11,119 bases of DNA from a bacterium UBA3756 (GCA_002371695.1 DFGG01000112.1:1-11119); one strand, 5' to 3'; counted from the first letter of the stretch, positions 1-7,017 are shown. Made by a program: numbers and translations. The notes: a model not told the origin generated them from the letters alone.

Positions 1-43
1 CAAGAATCATGAAATTACGAAATAAATCTGGTATAGAGCCGCG

Positions 44-70
44 TTTTCTCGCAAAAAATGTGTACTTTTG
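44..70 (+). promoter_or_regulatory. Putative Bacteroidota-type promoter of the 95-2347 gene
   Basis: TACTTTTG at 63-70 fits the Bacteroidota -7 consensus TAnnTTTG. A T-rich TTTTC at 44-48 is only a weak stand-in for the -33 element. The expected start of transcription, a few bases after 70, leaves a leader of about 15-20 nt before the ATG at 95. This is a consensus match by eye only. Confidence 0.55.
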
Positions 71-94
71 CAGCATTATTGACGAATATTAATC

Positions 95-2347
95 ATGTAC
101 GAGCAACAGTTCCGCGAAGATATCCTGTTTTGCATGTTTTACGCCAGTGTGGCAGTGATGGCAATTATAGCCAGTTGCTATCTGCTTTTCCGGCGTGGTA
201 ATGCCTTTGCCCCAAACATCACGCCGCCAGCACGACTGCGGCGGTGGACATCAGCCCTCTTTGCTGCCATCGCCTTCAGCCACGTGTGGTATCTGCCGAT
301 TCTCTATTGTACGTCAGTCGATGATGTCAGACAGGGTTATCTTGTTGGCGGATTGCTCGACAGCATGACTGTTTACCCGCTGGCGATCGTTGTATTGCTT
401 ACCATGCTGCAAGACCGCCAACGGCCATTGTGGCCGGTTGGTCTGATGGCCGCTCCGCTGGTAGCCGGAATGGTGCTTTGCGTAGTCAAAGGCACTGATG
501 CTCTTTGGCCGGCGTTGAGTATCTATCTGCTGGTGTCAGGAATCGGTTTTATAATATATATGGTACGCGCGTTGAAACAGTATGGTCACTGGCTGCGCGA
601 CAACTATGCCGACTTGGAACACAAGGAAGTGTGGCAGACATTTGTGGTGCTGGCCGTCATCCTGCTTTTGTTCGGCATCTACACCAGCAGTATCGCAGGG
701 CCGGTTTACAATTACATCGTTCAGATGGTCGAGATGGCGGTGGTGGGCTATCTCCTGTGGCGAGTAGAGACACTGAGCGACCTGAGTGCCCAGCAATCAA
801 AGGAACAGGTCCTTGATTGCTCCCTTCCTCGATCAAATCAGAAGACGTGTCCCCCTGATATCGAAACAACGGCCATTCACGATGAGATTACCCCGTTGCT
901 GCAGGAATATTGCGTTGATGCGCAGCTATACCTCGAGCACGACCTGACTCTTCAGCAACTGGCCAAAGCCATTGGCATCAATCGCTACTATCTCAGCCAA
1001 TACTTCTCTGGCCAGGGCACGACTTACAATACCTATATCAACGGCCTGCGTATCAACCATTTCATCAACCTTTACCGTGAGGCTGTTGCAAATGGCAGTT
1101 CATTTACCACCAAGCAACTGGTTCATAACAGCGGCTACCGGAGCTATAGCACCTTCAGCCTTGCCTTCAAACAGCGCATGGGGCAGAATGTGACGGCGTG
1201 GATACGGAAATCTGAGGGCTCGGTTAAGTTGTTGATGCTTGTTGTATGCCTTGGCATCAGCGGGCAGATAATGGCTCAGGGGGGTGTGGTTTCTCTTGCT
1301 AAGAAGGGGAAGGCCATGCTCGACTCGATGTCGGTCAGGGGAGTAGACCGTCGCTATATCGAAGCACCGGCGCGACCCTGGCAGTTACTAATCAAGGGCA
1401 ACGTGAGCCAGACCATCGTGAATATGGATAGCTGGGGGGACGCATATTATGAAGAATACACCGCCAATGCGAAACTCAAGACCGTTCCATCCCAGTATGT
1501 AGGCTTTTGGGCGGGGTACAGAGGCTACGGCATAGGCTACACTGTGAACGTCGGGGGCGACAAGGGCAGCTACTTTACCATTGGTGCCACGGGAGGGTCG
1601 TATGGCGTCAATGTGCGCTTCCACTCGTTTGAGAGCAGCAAGCCTAACATCGACATGACGAGCGAATATCTTACGGAGGAAGACTTTGAGGAAATGAAAA
1701 AGGTGGTGCTTATCGACCCCATCCATGTGAACACCATTATCGCCGACGGCTATTATATGTTCAATGGCAAGAAGTTCTCCTACGCTGCAGCCTACGACCA
1801 GTCGGTGATACAGAAGCGTTCGGCAGGGTCGCTGATGGCCGGACTGATGTTCAACTATACGAATATTGACTATGCCGCCGATTCCAACGGCGACCTGATA
1901 TATCTCATGCACGGACTGGGGCGGGTCAAACTATGGCAGGGCAGTGTAGGCGCAGGGTATGCCTACAACTGGGTGCCAGTGCGTGGACTGCTTGTCAACG
2001 TTATGGCAATGCCTATGCTGACCTTTGTCAACAAACTCAAGGCCTACGGCTATGCCACCAATATCGAGCAGATGATGGAGGACCCCATGTTTTGGAACAC
2101 GGATATTTCCTACGAGGAGTGGGATAAGTGGTATTATGAAAATGTGCGCATAACTCCTGCTGGGGACCAGACGTTTAACAGTGGACTGAGCATTGGCTTC
2201 GACGGTCGTGTATCTGTGACCTACAACCTCGGACGCTACTTCTTCAATGTTTTCGGACAATTCAACAATATCCGTTATCATCACAACGACACCCGCGGCT
2301 ATCTGAATGACTGGTTCGTCAACGCCTCCATAGGCATCCGGTTATAG
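95..2347 (+). CDS. 7TM membrane AraC-type regulator fused to a DUF4421-like outer-membrane domain
   Basis: This 750-residue protein combines parts normally found in separate proteins. Seven hydrophobic segments (roughly residues 10-32, 51-72, 84-104, 113-130, 137-157, 181-200, 205-223) precede a linker and an AraC/XylS-type DNA-binding domain at about 260-370, with two helix-turn-helix units near 284-330 and 337-364. Seven segments with the N-terminus outside place the DNA-binding domain in the cytoplasm, as in known Bacteroidota membrane AraC regulators. Residues 377-394 are a second hydrophobic stretch ending IMA|QGG, like a type I signal peptide. Residues 395-750 are rich in glycine and aromatic residues, resemble DUF4421, and end in an amphipathic strand (ASIGIRL) typical of outer-membrane beta-barrels. 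The ATG at 95 follows a good -7 box. The fusion may be genuine, or it may be two genes joined by a small indel or loss of a stop. Signal and target genes are unknown. Confidence 0.8.
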   Translation: MYEQQFREDILFCMFYASVAVMAIIASCYLLFRRGNAFAPNITPPARLRRWTSALFAAIAFSHVWYLPILYCTSVDDVRQGYLVGGLLDSMTVYPLAIVVLLTMLQDRQRPLWPVGLMAAPLVAGMVLCVVKGTDALWPALSIYLLVSGIGFIIYMVRALKQYGHWLRDNYADLEHKEVWQTFVVLAVILLLFGIYTSSIAGPVYNYIVQMVEMAVVGYLLWRVETLSDLSAQQSKEQVLDCSLPRSNQKTCPPDIETTAIHDEITPLLQEYCVDAQLYLEHDLTLQQLAKAIGINRYYLSQYFSGQGTTYNTYINGLRINHFINLYREAVANGSSFTTKQLVHNSGYRSYSTFSLAFKQRMGQNVTAWIRKSEGSVKLLMLVVCLGISGQIMAQGGVVSLAKKGKAMLDSMSVRGVDRRYIEAPARPWQLLIKGNVSQTIVNMDSWGDAYYEEYTANAKLKTVPSQYVGFWAGYRGYGIGYTVNVGGDKGSYFTIGATGGSYGVNVRFHSFESSKPNIDMTSEYLTEEDFEEMKKVVLIDPIHVNTIIADGYYMFNGKKFSYAAAYDQSVIQKRSAGSLMAGLMFNYTNIDYAADSNGDLIYLMHGLGRVKLWQGSVGAGYAYNWVPVRGLLVNVMAMPMLTFVNKLKAYGYATNIEQMMEDPMFWNTDISYEEWDKWYYENVRITPAGDQTFNSGLSIGFDGRVSVTYNLGRYFFNVFGQFNNIRYHHNDTRGYLNDWFVNASIGIRL
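1223..1276 (+). other. Internal signal-peptide-like segment at the regulator/DUF4421 junction
   Basis: Codons 377-394 of the 95-2347 frame encode VKLLMLVVCLGISGQIMA, followed by QGG. A basic residue, a hydrophobic core and a small-residue cleavage site make a plausible Sec signal peptide. It comes directly after the normal end of an AraC-type domain (the conserved Trp is residue 369). An in-frame ATG at 1235 and TTG codons at 1229 and 1232 could serve as internal starts for a separately secreted DUF4421 protein. Confidence 0.6.
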
Positions 2348-2375
2348 CATTGAACATTGAAGATTAAACATTGAA
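2348..2375 (+). repeat. Four tandem 7-bp units (CATTGAA type) directly after the stop codon
   Basis: Starting one base after the TAG stop, the sequence reads CATTGAA, CATTGAA, GATTAAA, CATTGAA with exact 7-bp spacing. Read on the opposite strand, the repeats at 2501-2528 show a related heptad, so the two may mark the ends of one intergenic element. Confidence 0.75.
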
Positions 2376-2432
2376 AGTCCCGATTAAGCGAGAGCCATGA
2401 TGCTTGCATCGATGGCCGAGCGTGAGGGACTT
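2375..2432 (+). other. Nested inverted repeat or hairpin of unknown role
   Basis: AAGTCCC (2375-2381) pairs with GGGACTT (2426-2432). Inside it, GCCATGATGC pairs with GCATCGATGGC around a TT loop, with one bulged base. No T-tract follows, so a simple intrinsic terminator is unlikely. It could be a structured RNA, a repeat element or a transcript-end structure. A 22-codon open frame (2397-2465) overlaps it but has no supporting evidence. Confidence 0.45.
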
Positions 2433-2500
2433 CGCACGACAGGGCAAGAATTTCTGCAGCAATAATTAAAAAGCGTTAAATAACGACGGCGGCAGCAAAT

Positions 2501-2528
2501 TCTTCACTCTTCACTCTTCACTCTTCAC
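2501..2528 (+). repeat. Four perfect tandem copies of TCTTCAC
   Basis: Four exact 7-bp copies lie immediately upstream of the -7 box at 2539-2546 and occupy the place where a -33 element would be expected. A change in copy number would alter promoter geometry, so variable expression of the 2587 gene is possible but only inferred. Confidence 0.85.
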
Positions 2529-2538
2529 TTTTTTTTCA

Positions 2539-2546
2539 TATCTTTG
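2539..2546 (+). promoter_or_regulatory. Putative -7 promoter box for the lipoprotein gene at 2587
   Basis: TATCTTTG matches the Bacteroidota TAnnTTTG -7 element and is followed by about 40 bp of AT-rich leader before the ATG at 2587. No clear TTG or TTTG -33 element stands 19-21 bp upstream. That position holds the TCTTCAC tandem repeat instead. Confidence 0.6.
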
Positions 2547-2586
2547 CACACTTGAAACGTGACTATAATTTTTTTATAACTAACAA

Positions 2587-4461
2587 ATGAAGACCAAATT
2601 TTTTGCAATGATTGCAGCCGCAGTACTCATGTTGAGTATGGCTGCCTGTACGTCGGTAGACAATCCATCCTCTACCGACCCGGAAATACAGGAACAAGAC
2701 CTTGTAGGTCTGTGGTGTGACGTGTTTGAATATGAGGACGTTACGGAGGCCGGTGTCCCCTTTAGTAAAGTGATGCTGGCCGTGGATGTCAAAGCCGACC
2801 ACACCGGTTGCCTCTATCTTGGTGTGTTCGACGAGGCTGAAGACGAGCTTTGGGCCGTCTATGGCGGTCCTGAGGATGCAGGCTTTACGTGGAAACTGCT
2901 CCCCGACGGTAGCGTGGAACTCACTGATCCTACTACTGGTGAAAGTGCAGCGCTGACCCGTGGAGACAACGACAAAAGTTATGGTGACAACATGACCGAC
3001 GTTGCCAATACGAACGTGAGCGTCTCCGGCGGCGGTATGACAGTGACCAACGGCGACTATTCTGGTACGCTTGTCAAGGCTGATGCCGACAAGGCTGCTG
3101 AAATCCAGAAGAAACTCTCCTCGCTGTCGCCCGACCGTCAGAACTTCGAGGCACAGATGTCGCAGATGATGGCTAACGGACAGCAGTACGTCAAGATCGA
3201 CCCGACGATGAAGGGTGTCAAATTGCTGACTGAGTTCATTAACCAGCTGAAGATAGATGCTCTGGGACCGCAGCTGGCCAATATCATTGTTGGCGTCCTG
3301 GGCAAGAAAGCGTTCGTAGTCAATCCGTCGCTAAACACGCCCGAGGCTGAAGAGGCAAAATGGGCACTGGCCAACTCTAATTTCCCCAACGACCAGGCCA
3401 CGTCGTACCTCCTGTTGAATGCCGCCACTGCCCTGAACAACACTGCCCTTGAGTTCACTACCGGTAAGGAAACGGCTGAATATGTATCTACGGAGGACGG
3501 CGCATTCACCATTAGCTGCAAAAACGCCACCTCAGGTGCTGTGACCAAGGTGAAACTGAAATTCAGCGGAGCCGATGACGGTGTTGCCATCTTCCTTGCC
3601 AACATGAGTGGCACTCCTCTCGCCGTCCAGTTCCCCCACATGATTGACATGGAGTTGCTGCGCTCAGAATCCGGCAACGGCATGGATGCTGAGACGGTGA
3701 TGACGGGACGGATAGCTCTGGAGTCTACCGACGGTAGTAAATACATCTCGCTGAAGCGCAGCGAGTGGCGCGCTACTCTCACCACCGAAGCCAAGAAGGC
3801 TGACCACTATGAGATACCTGCCCTCGAACTCATCCACCATACCAATCACACCATTGAGGTCAGTGCCAGCATGGGTATCAATGATGCTACTGTGCTGAAA
3901 GTCAAGGCAAACAACGATCCTAACCCCTACAGCGACGAGGAGATTGAACAGTTGAGCGAACTGCGCGACATCGCACCCATGGGTAAGGGACTCTACACCC
4001 TGCTGAAGGCCTTCAACAGCCGTACTGCCACGGCTCAGATTACCGTGCTCGACGAGCTGCTGTTTGACATCTCTATCCACGACGTTGGCCAGTGCATCAA
4101 GGCTGCCGGCTATGCATTGAAGTACCGCAAGCAGGATGTGCCCAAGGAGACCATCGACCCCTGGACAGACCTGCTGAACAAGTCGCTCACCTACACAGTG
4201 ACGCAGAAGAAAACTGGCGTAACGGCCGAAGGTAAGTTCGTCACCAGCCTCTTCGCTGGTCACAACCTGCCCACGTTCGCCCTGCGTTTCCAGGGCGAGA
4301 GCGACTACCAGGTTGTTCATGAACGCATGAACGCGACAGACCGCCAGAACTTCGAGGCCCTGATGAAGAGCTTCGATGAGCCCCTTGTGGCCGTCAATGC
4401 CCTGCTGAAGGCTATTCAGGACAAGGGCGTGGAGTTGAAGCAGTTTAATCCTTTCAAATAA
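2587..4461 (+). CDS. Large putative surface lipoprotein, function unknown; N-terminal module shared with the 7097 gene
   Basis: This 624-residue protein begins with a lipoprotein signal peptide (basic MKTK, hydrophobic core, SMAAC with the lipidated cysteine at 21), so it should be anchored in the outer membrane. CTSVDNPSS follows the cysteine. Residues about 36-165 form a module of short strands (EQDLVGLW near its start, a YGG and an F-W-LLPDGS motif later) that could be lipocalin-like. The same module, at roughly 60% identity by eye, opens the protein encoded at 7097-8932. From about residue 175 the two proteins diverge. The remaining 450 residues here have no domain I recognise. The heptapeptide DRQNFEA occurs at 183-189 and again at 585-591. 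The start is supported by exact alignment of the signal peptide with that of the paralogue and by the promoter at 2539. The next gene starts 68 bp downstream, beyond a strong hairpin. Confidence 0.85.
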   Translation: MKTKFFAMIAAAVLMLSMAACTSVDNPSSTDPEIQEQDLVGLWCDVFEYEDVTEAGVPFSKVMLAVDVKADHTGCLYLGVFDEAEDELWAVYGGPEDAGFTWKLLPDGSVELTDPTTGESAALTRGDNDKSYGDNMTDVANTNVSVSGGGMTVTNGDYSGTLVKADADKAAEIQKKLSSLSPDRQNFEAQMSQMMANGQQYVKIDPTMKGVKLLTEFINQLKIDALGPQLANIIVGVLGKKAFVVNPSLNTPEAEEAKWALANSNFPNDQATSYLLLNAATALNNTALEFTTGKETAEYVSTEDGAFTISCKNATSGAVTKVKLKFSGADDGVAIFLANMSGTPLAVQFPHMIDMELLRSESGNGMDAETVMTGRIALESTDGSKYISLKRSEWRATLTTEAKKADHYEIPALELIHHTNHTIEVSASMGINDATVLKVKANNDPNPYSDEEIEQLSELRDIAPMGKGLYTLLKAFNSRTATAQITVLDELLFDISIHDVGQCIKAAGYALKYRKQDVPKETIDPWTDLLNKSLTYTVTQKKTGVTAEGKFVTSLFAGHNLPTFALRFQGESDYQVVHERMNATDRQNFEALMKSFDEPLVAVNALLKAIQDKGVELKQFNPFK

Positions 4462-4468
4462 TTATTGG

Positions 4469-4511
4469 TTGACAGGCTGGTGTGGGTTCGACTCCCACAC
4501 CTGCCACTTTT
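4469..4511 (+). other. tRNA-like 3' fragment forming a strong hairpin, possible terminator
   Basis: GGTGTGGG (4479-4486), loop TTCGACT (4487-4493) and CCCACACC (4494-4501) form a perfect 8-bp stem. Three more pairs (4475-4477 with 4503-4505) extend it across a T/T mismatch. The inner part is a textbook tRNA T-arm: a GTGGG/CCCAC stem with a TTCGANT-type loop. ACCTGCC and A follow, as the acceptor 3' strand and discriminator base would. TTGACAG at 4469-4475 resembles a tRNA-Val(GAC) anticodon loop, but only one base separates a following five-base stem strand from the T-stem, and no 5' half exists upstream, where a gene ends. It is therefore not an intact tRNA. The ACTTTTAG tail would suit a transcription terminator for the 2587 gene. 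Confidence 0.6.
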
Positions 4512-4529
4512 AGACAAATGGACCAGGCC

Positions 4530-5609
4530 ATGAGAAAGAATAAAATAATATGGATGCTCGTCGCTATCCTCATCTGTGGTGCAACGGTGCTGACTTCGTG
4601 CAGCAAGGAAGATGACAGACCGATTGTTCAGCCAACGGCCAAAGAGTATTTCACGCTCTGGAACCAGTGCGAGGCACTGAGTGCTCTGCAGGACTATGTA
4701 AAGGACGTGACGAACCCGAGTTCTCCGAATTATATCAAGGAGGAAGACCGCATCGCCACATTCGACATGGACGGTACGTTCGTAGGCGAACTCTATCCTA
4801 CCTATTTCGAGTATAACCTGCTGGAATACCGCGCACTGGACGATCCGACCTACATGGCACCGGATAACGTGAGGGAGACGGCGCAGGAAATCCGTGACTT
4901 CGTGCGCAGCGGCAAGAAACTGCCCGACCACTTCGACATGAAGCACGCCTACGCTGCAGCCAAAGCCTATAGCGGCATGACGCTTGCCCAGTTTGATGCC
5001 TACGTCAAGGCCTATGCAGCCCAGCCAGCCAATGGCTTCACAGGCATGACCTACGGCCAGAGCTTTTATAAACCCATGTTGGAGGTGTTTGAATACTTAA
5101 AGGCGAACGGCTTCACCTATTACGTCGTCAGCGGCTCCGACCGTTTCATCTGCCGTGCGCTGGTGGAAGCCATCGGCATCGAACCCAACCGTGTGATCGG
5201 CATGGACGTGAAACTCGAATCCTCCGGTCAGGGGACGACAGAGGGTGTCAACTACACGATGGGTAGGGAAGAGAACCTCGTACGTACAGACGAACTCATC
5301 ATCAAGAACCTGAAGACCAACAAGGTGTTTCAGATCTCGCAGGAGATTGGCAAGGTGCCTGTGCTCTCCTTCGGCAATAGCGGCGGCGACTGTTCCATGC
5401 ACAACTATGCGCTGAGTCATCCGACCTATAAGACAGCCGCCTTTATGCTCATTGCCGACGATGACGCACGCGACCATGCGAACCGTGAGAAAGCCCTCAC
5501 CCTCGGACAACAGTGGCGTGAGGCTGGCTACCACGTCATCTCCATGCGCGACGACTTCAAGACCATCTACGGCGACGGCGTCCAGAAGACCGACTTCACG
5601 TACAAATAA
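4530..5609 (+). CDS. Secreted HAD-superfamily phosphatase lipoprotein
   Basis: The 359-residue product has a lipoprotein signal peptide (MRKNK, hydrophobic core, LTSC with cysteine at 24) followed by SKEDDRP, an acidic patch of the kind linked to surface export in Bacteroidota. All four HAD motifs are visible: DMDGT at 79-83 (nucleophile D79, acid/base D81), VVSGSD at 199-204, lysine 228 in GMDVKLES, and GNSGGD at 282-287. The helical insert between motifs I and II suggests a C1-type cap as in phosphoserine-phosphatase-like enzymes. It should hydrolyse a phosphomonoester outside the cytoplasm; the substrate is unknown. The frame is open from a GTG at 4482 inside the tRNA-like hairpin, and there is an ATG at 4518. 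I chose the ATG at 4530 because it places basic residues directly before the hydrophobic core. No separate -7 box is seen in the 68-bp gap, so it may share the transcript of the 2587 gene. Confidence 0.88.
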   Translation: MRKNKIIWMLVAILICGATVLTSCSKEDDRPIVQPTAKEYFTLWNQCEALSALQDYVKDVTNPSSPNYIKEEDRIATFDMDGTFVGELYPTYFEYNLLEYRALDDPTYMAPDNVRETAQEIRDFVRSGKKLPDHFDMKHAYAAAKAYSGMTLAQFDAYVKAYAAQPANGFTGMTYGQSFYKPMLEVFEYLKANGFTYYVVSGSDRFICRALVEAIGIEPNRVIGMDVKLESSGQGTTEGVNYTMGREENLVRTDELIIKNLKTNKVFQISQEIGKVPVLSFGNSGGDCSMHNYALSHPTYKTAAFMLIADDDARDHANREKALTLGQQWREAGYHVISMRDDFKTIYGDGVQKTDFTYK

Positions 5610-5688
5610 TAGCTATCACCGCCATCATTTATATGGATCTCGCCAGTATAGAGCAGAGTCCCGGCTACCCAGCCTTGTAGCACGGAGG

Positions 5689-5757
5689 GTTCCTGCGATT
5701 CCATGGAGGCTTTGTTCCTTTCTAAAGAGCCTTCATGGAACCGCAGGAACTCTTTTT
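5689..5757 (+). terminator. Long Rho-independent terminator after the HAD phosphatase gene
   Basis: The arm starting at 5689 pairs with the arm ending at 5750 over about 23 bp, with one mismatch (A5698/C5741) and a G-T wobble, closed by a loop at about 5713-5726. TCTTTTT follows at 5751-5757. This is unusually long for an intrinsic terminator, but the T-tract supports that role. Confidence 0.85.
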
Positions 5758-5787
5758 GAAGGATAAACGGAAGCTTTGTATATTGTT

Positions 5788-5829
5788 GGAGTTTCAAAAT
5801 CTGCAAAAAGAGTTTCAAAATATGCAAAA
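5788..5829 (+). promoter_or_regulatory. Two-copy direct repeat, candidate regulator-binding site (site A)
   Basis: GTTTCAAAATCTGCAAAA begins at 5791 and GTTTCAAAATATGCAAAA at 5812, a centre-to-centre distance of 21 bp, or two helical turns. The 17-base core of the second copy ends at 5828, 47 bp before the -7 box. The same arrangement occurs at 8936-8976 upstream of another lipoprotein gene. Confidence 0.75.
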
Positions 5830-5851
5830 TCCTGTGTGCCGCCCATCAATG

Positions 5852-5883
5852 TTTGGTTGTTTACGGGATTTTGCTTACCTTTG
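5852..5883 (+). promoter_or_regulatory. Bacteroidota-type promoter for the 5960-8932 genes
   Basis: TTTG at 5852-5855 (-33) and TACCTTTG at 5876-5883 (-7) are separated by 20 bp, in good agreement with the Bacteroidota sigma-ABfr consensus. The flanking TTGCTTA and TTTGTA are shared with the promoter at 9002-9031. Confidence 0.75.
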
Positions 5884-5959
5884 TAACTTTAACAAGACAA
5901 CGTGATACGAATTGAAACGATTCATAGCATTAATAATTATACTAATAATTGTCATAAAA

Positions 5960-7009
5960 ATGAATAAATGGTTATTTTCTGCCATCCTTATTGGTGGCGC
6001 GACAACAGTACTCCTCTCTTGTAGCGGCAAAGAGGACAACCCAGTTCCTTCATATCCAGAGGAATCCAAGGTGACCGACTATTCCCAGACGGCCAGCTGG
6101 TATCAGATTCCGGAAATCATGAAGGACTTCGATACGTTCTACATCCCCGCTACAGAGTACATCAATTCGAGTTATAACGAAGGCGCCCCCGATTTCGCTA
6201 CGCTCGACAACGCCGAGATGCTGGAGGGCATTGCTGGTGAATACCTGTTGCAGGCAAGTGTGTACGAGGAGAGCACCAACGTGTTTGTGCCGTACTACCG
6301 TCAAGCCGGCCTGAAGAAAGAAGTGGATGCCTGGAAGGAGACTGGCGACATGCGCACGGCCCTTACCGGCACGCCCTACACCGACATCACCGCAGCGCTC
6401 GACTACTACTTCCAGCACTACAACCAGGGCCGTCCGTTCATCATCGCCGGTCACAGCCAGGGCTCGGCCATGACCAGTCTCGTGCTGCAGAAATACTTCA
6501 AGGAGCACTCCGACTACTACAAGCGCATGATTGCTGCCTACGTCATAGGCTTTGCCGTCACGAAGGATGACCTGACCGCCAACCCGCACTTGAAGTTCGC
6601 TACCGGCGAGAGCGACACGGGTGTCATCATCAGCTGGAACACCGAGGGCAGGAAAAGTGTGGAAGAGAATGCTCCGAACCTGGTCCTGCTGCCGAACGCC
6701 ATCAGCATCAACCCGCTGAACTGGAAGCTTGACGACACATACGCCCCTGCAAGCGAGAACCAGGGCTCGCTCGTGGTTGACGCGAAAAACTCCACCATCG
6801 GGATAGGCAATCTCGGCGCAGACGCGCAGGTAGTTCCCAGCCGCGGTGTGGTCGTATCGAATGGCGAAGCCGACCACAGTCAGATGCCCGCGTTCCTCCT
6901 TGATATCTTCGGACCGGCAAGTTTCCACAACGAAGACTACACGTTCTTCTACAATAACATCAAGGACAACGTGGCGAAGCGCATCGCTACTTATAAGGCA
7001 AACATGTAG
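5960..7009 (+). CDS. DUF3089-like alpha/beta-hydrolase lipoprotein
   Basis: The 349-residue product starts with a lipoprotein signal peptide (MNKW, hydrophobic core, LLSC with cysteine at 21) followed by SGKEDNP. The body resembles DUF3089, a lipase/esterase-like alpha/beta-hydrolase family. It has a nucleophile elbow GHSQG at 164-168 (serine 166), preceded by the strand RPFIIA, and a C-terminal SFHNEDYTFFYNNI segment in which histidine 323 is the probable catalytic base. The acidic residue of the triad is not clear by eye. An enzyme of this type on the outer membrane would cleave an ester or a similar bond; the substrate is unknown. The frame is open from a TTG at 5912, but the ATG at 5960 gives a normal-length signal peptide. 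Transcription probably starts near 5890 under the repeat-associated promoter and continues into the 7097 gene. Confidence 0.88.
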   Translation: MNKWLFSAILIGGATTVLLSCSGKEDNPVPSYPEESKVTDYSQTASWYQIPEIMKDFDTFYIPATEYINSSYNEGAPDFATLDNAEMLEGIAGEYLLQASVYEESTNVFVPYYRQAGLKKEVDAWKETGDMRTALTGTPYTDITAALDYYFQHYNQGRPFIIAGHSQGSAMTSLVLQKYFKEHSDYYKRMIAAYVIGFAVTKDDLTANPHLKFATGESDTGVIISWNTEGRKSVEENAPNLVLLPNAISINPLNWKLDDTYAPASENQGSLVVDAKNSTIGIGNLGADAQVVPSRGVVVSNGEADHSQMPAFLLDIFGPASFHNEDYTFFYNNIKDNVAKRIATYKANM

Positions 7010-7017
7010 CGACAAAA

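Larger units (their letters stand above)
5610..5959 (+). other. 350-bp intergenic region: terminator, direct repeats, promoter
   Basis: No gene is supported here. The region contains about 80 bp with nothing recognisable, then a long terminator hairpin (5689-5757), a two-copy 21-bp-period repeat (5788-5829), a promoter (5852-5883) and an AT-rich leader. The leader is open in frame with the next gene from a TTG at 5912, but its translation is merely a run of hydrophobic residues and is probably untranslated. Confidence 0.7.

Noticed and set aside
1..16. Possible third copy of the 21-bp-period repeat motif upstream of the first promoter
   Set aside because: CAAGAATCATGAAATT loosely resembles the second repeat copy at about the right distance from the -7 box, but it needs a gap and several mismatches and is cut by the window edge.
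4469..4511. Complete functional tRNA gene
   Set aside because: No D-arm, 5' acceptor strand or anticodon 5' strand precedes it. The upstream bases are the end of a coding sequence, and the variable loop would be a single base.
4416..4946. Minus-strand open frame containing a GSRTHTS segment
   Set aside because: This peptide string is a familiar artefact of translating the complement of a tRNA T-arm. It supports the tRNA-like nature of 4469-4511 and not a gene.
5788..5829. CRISPR-like array
   Set aside because: Only two short copies per site occur with a 21-bp period and only a few bases between them. They sit at a fixed place upstream of promoters, and there are no cas genes.
5912..5959. 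TTG start giving a longer N-terminus to the hydrolase
   Set aside because: It would add 16 AT-rich, purely hydrophobic residues before a complete lipoprotein signal peptide starting at the ATG at 5960.
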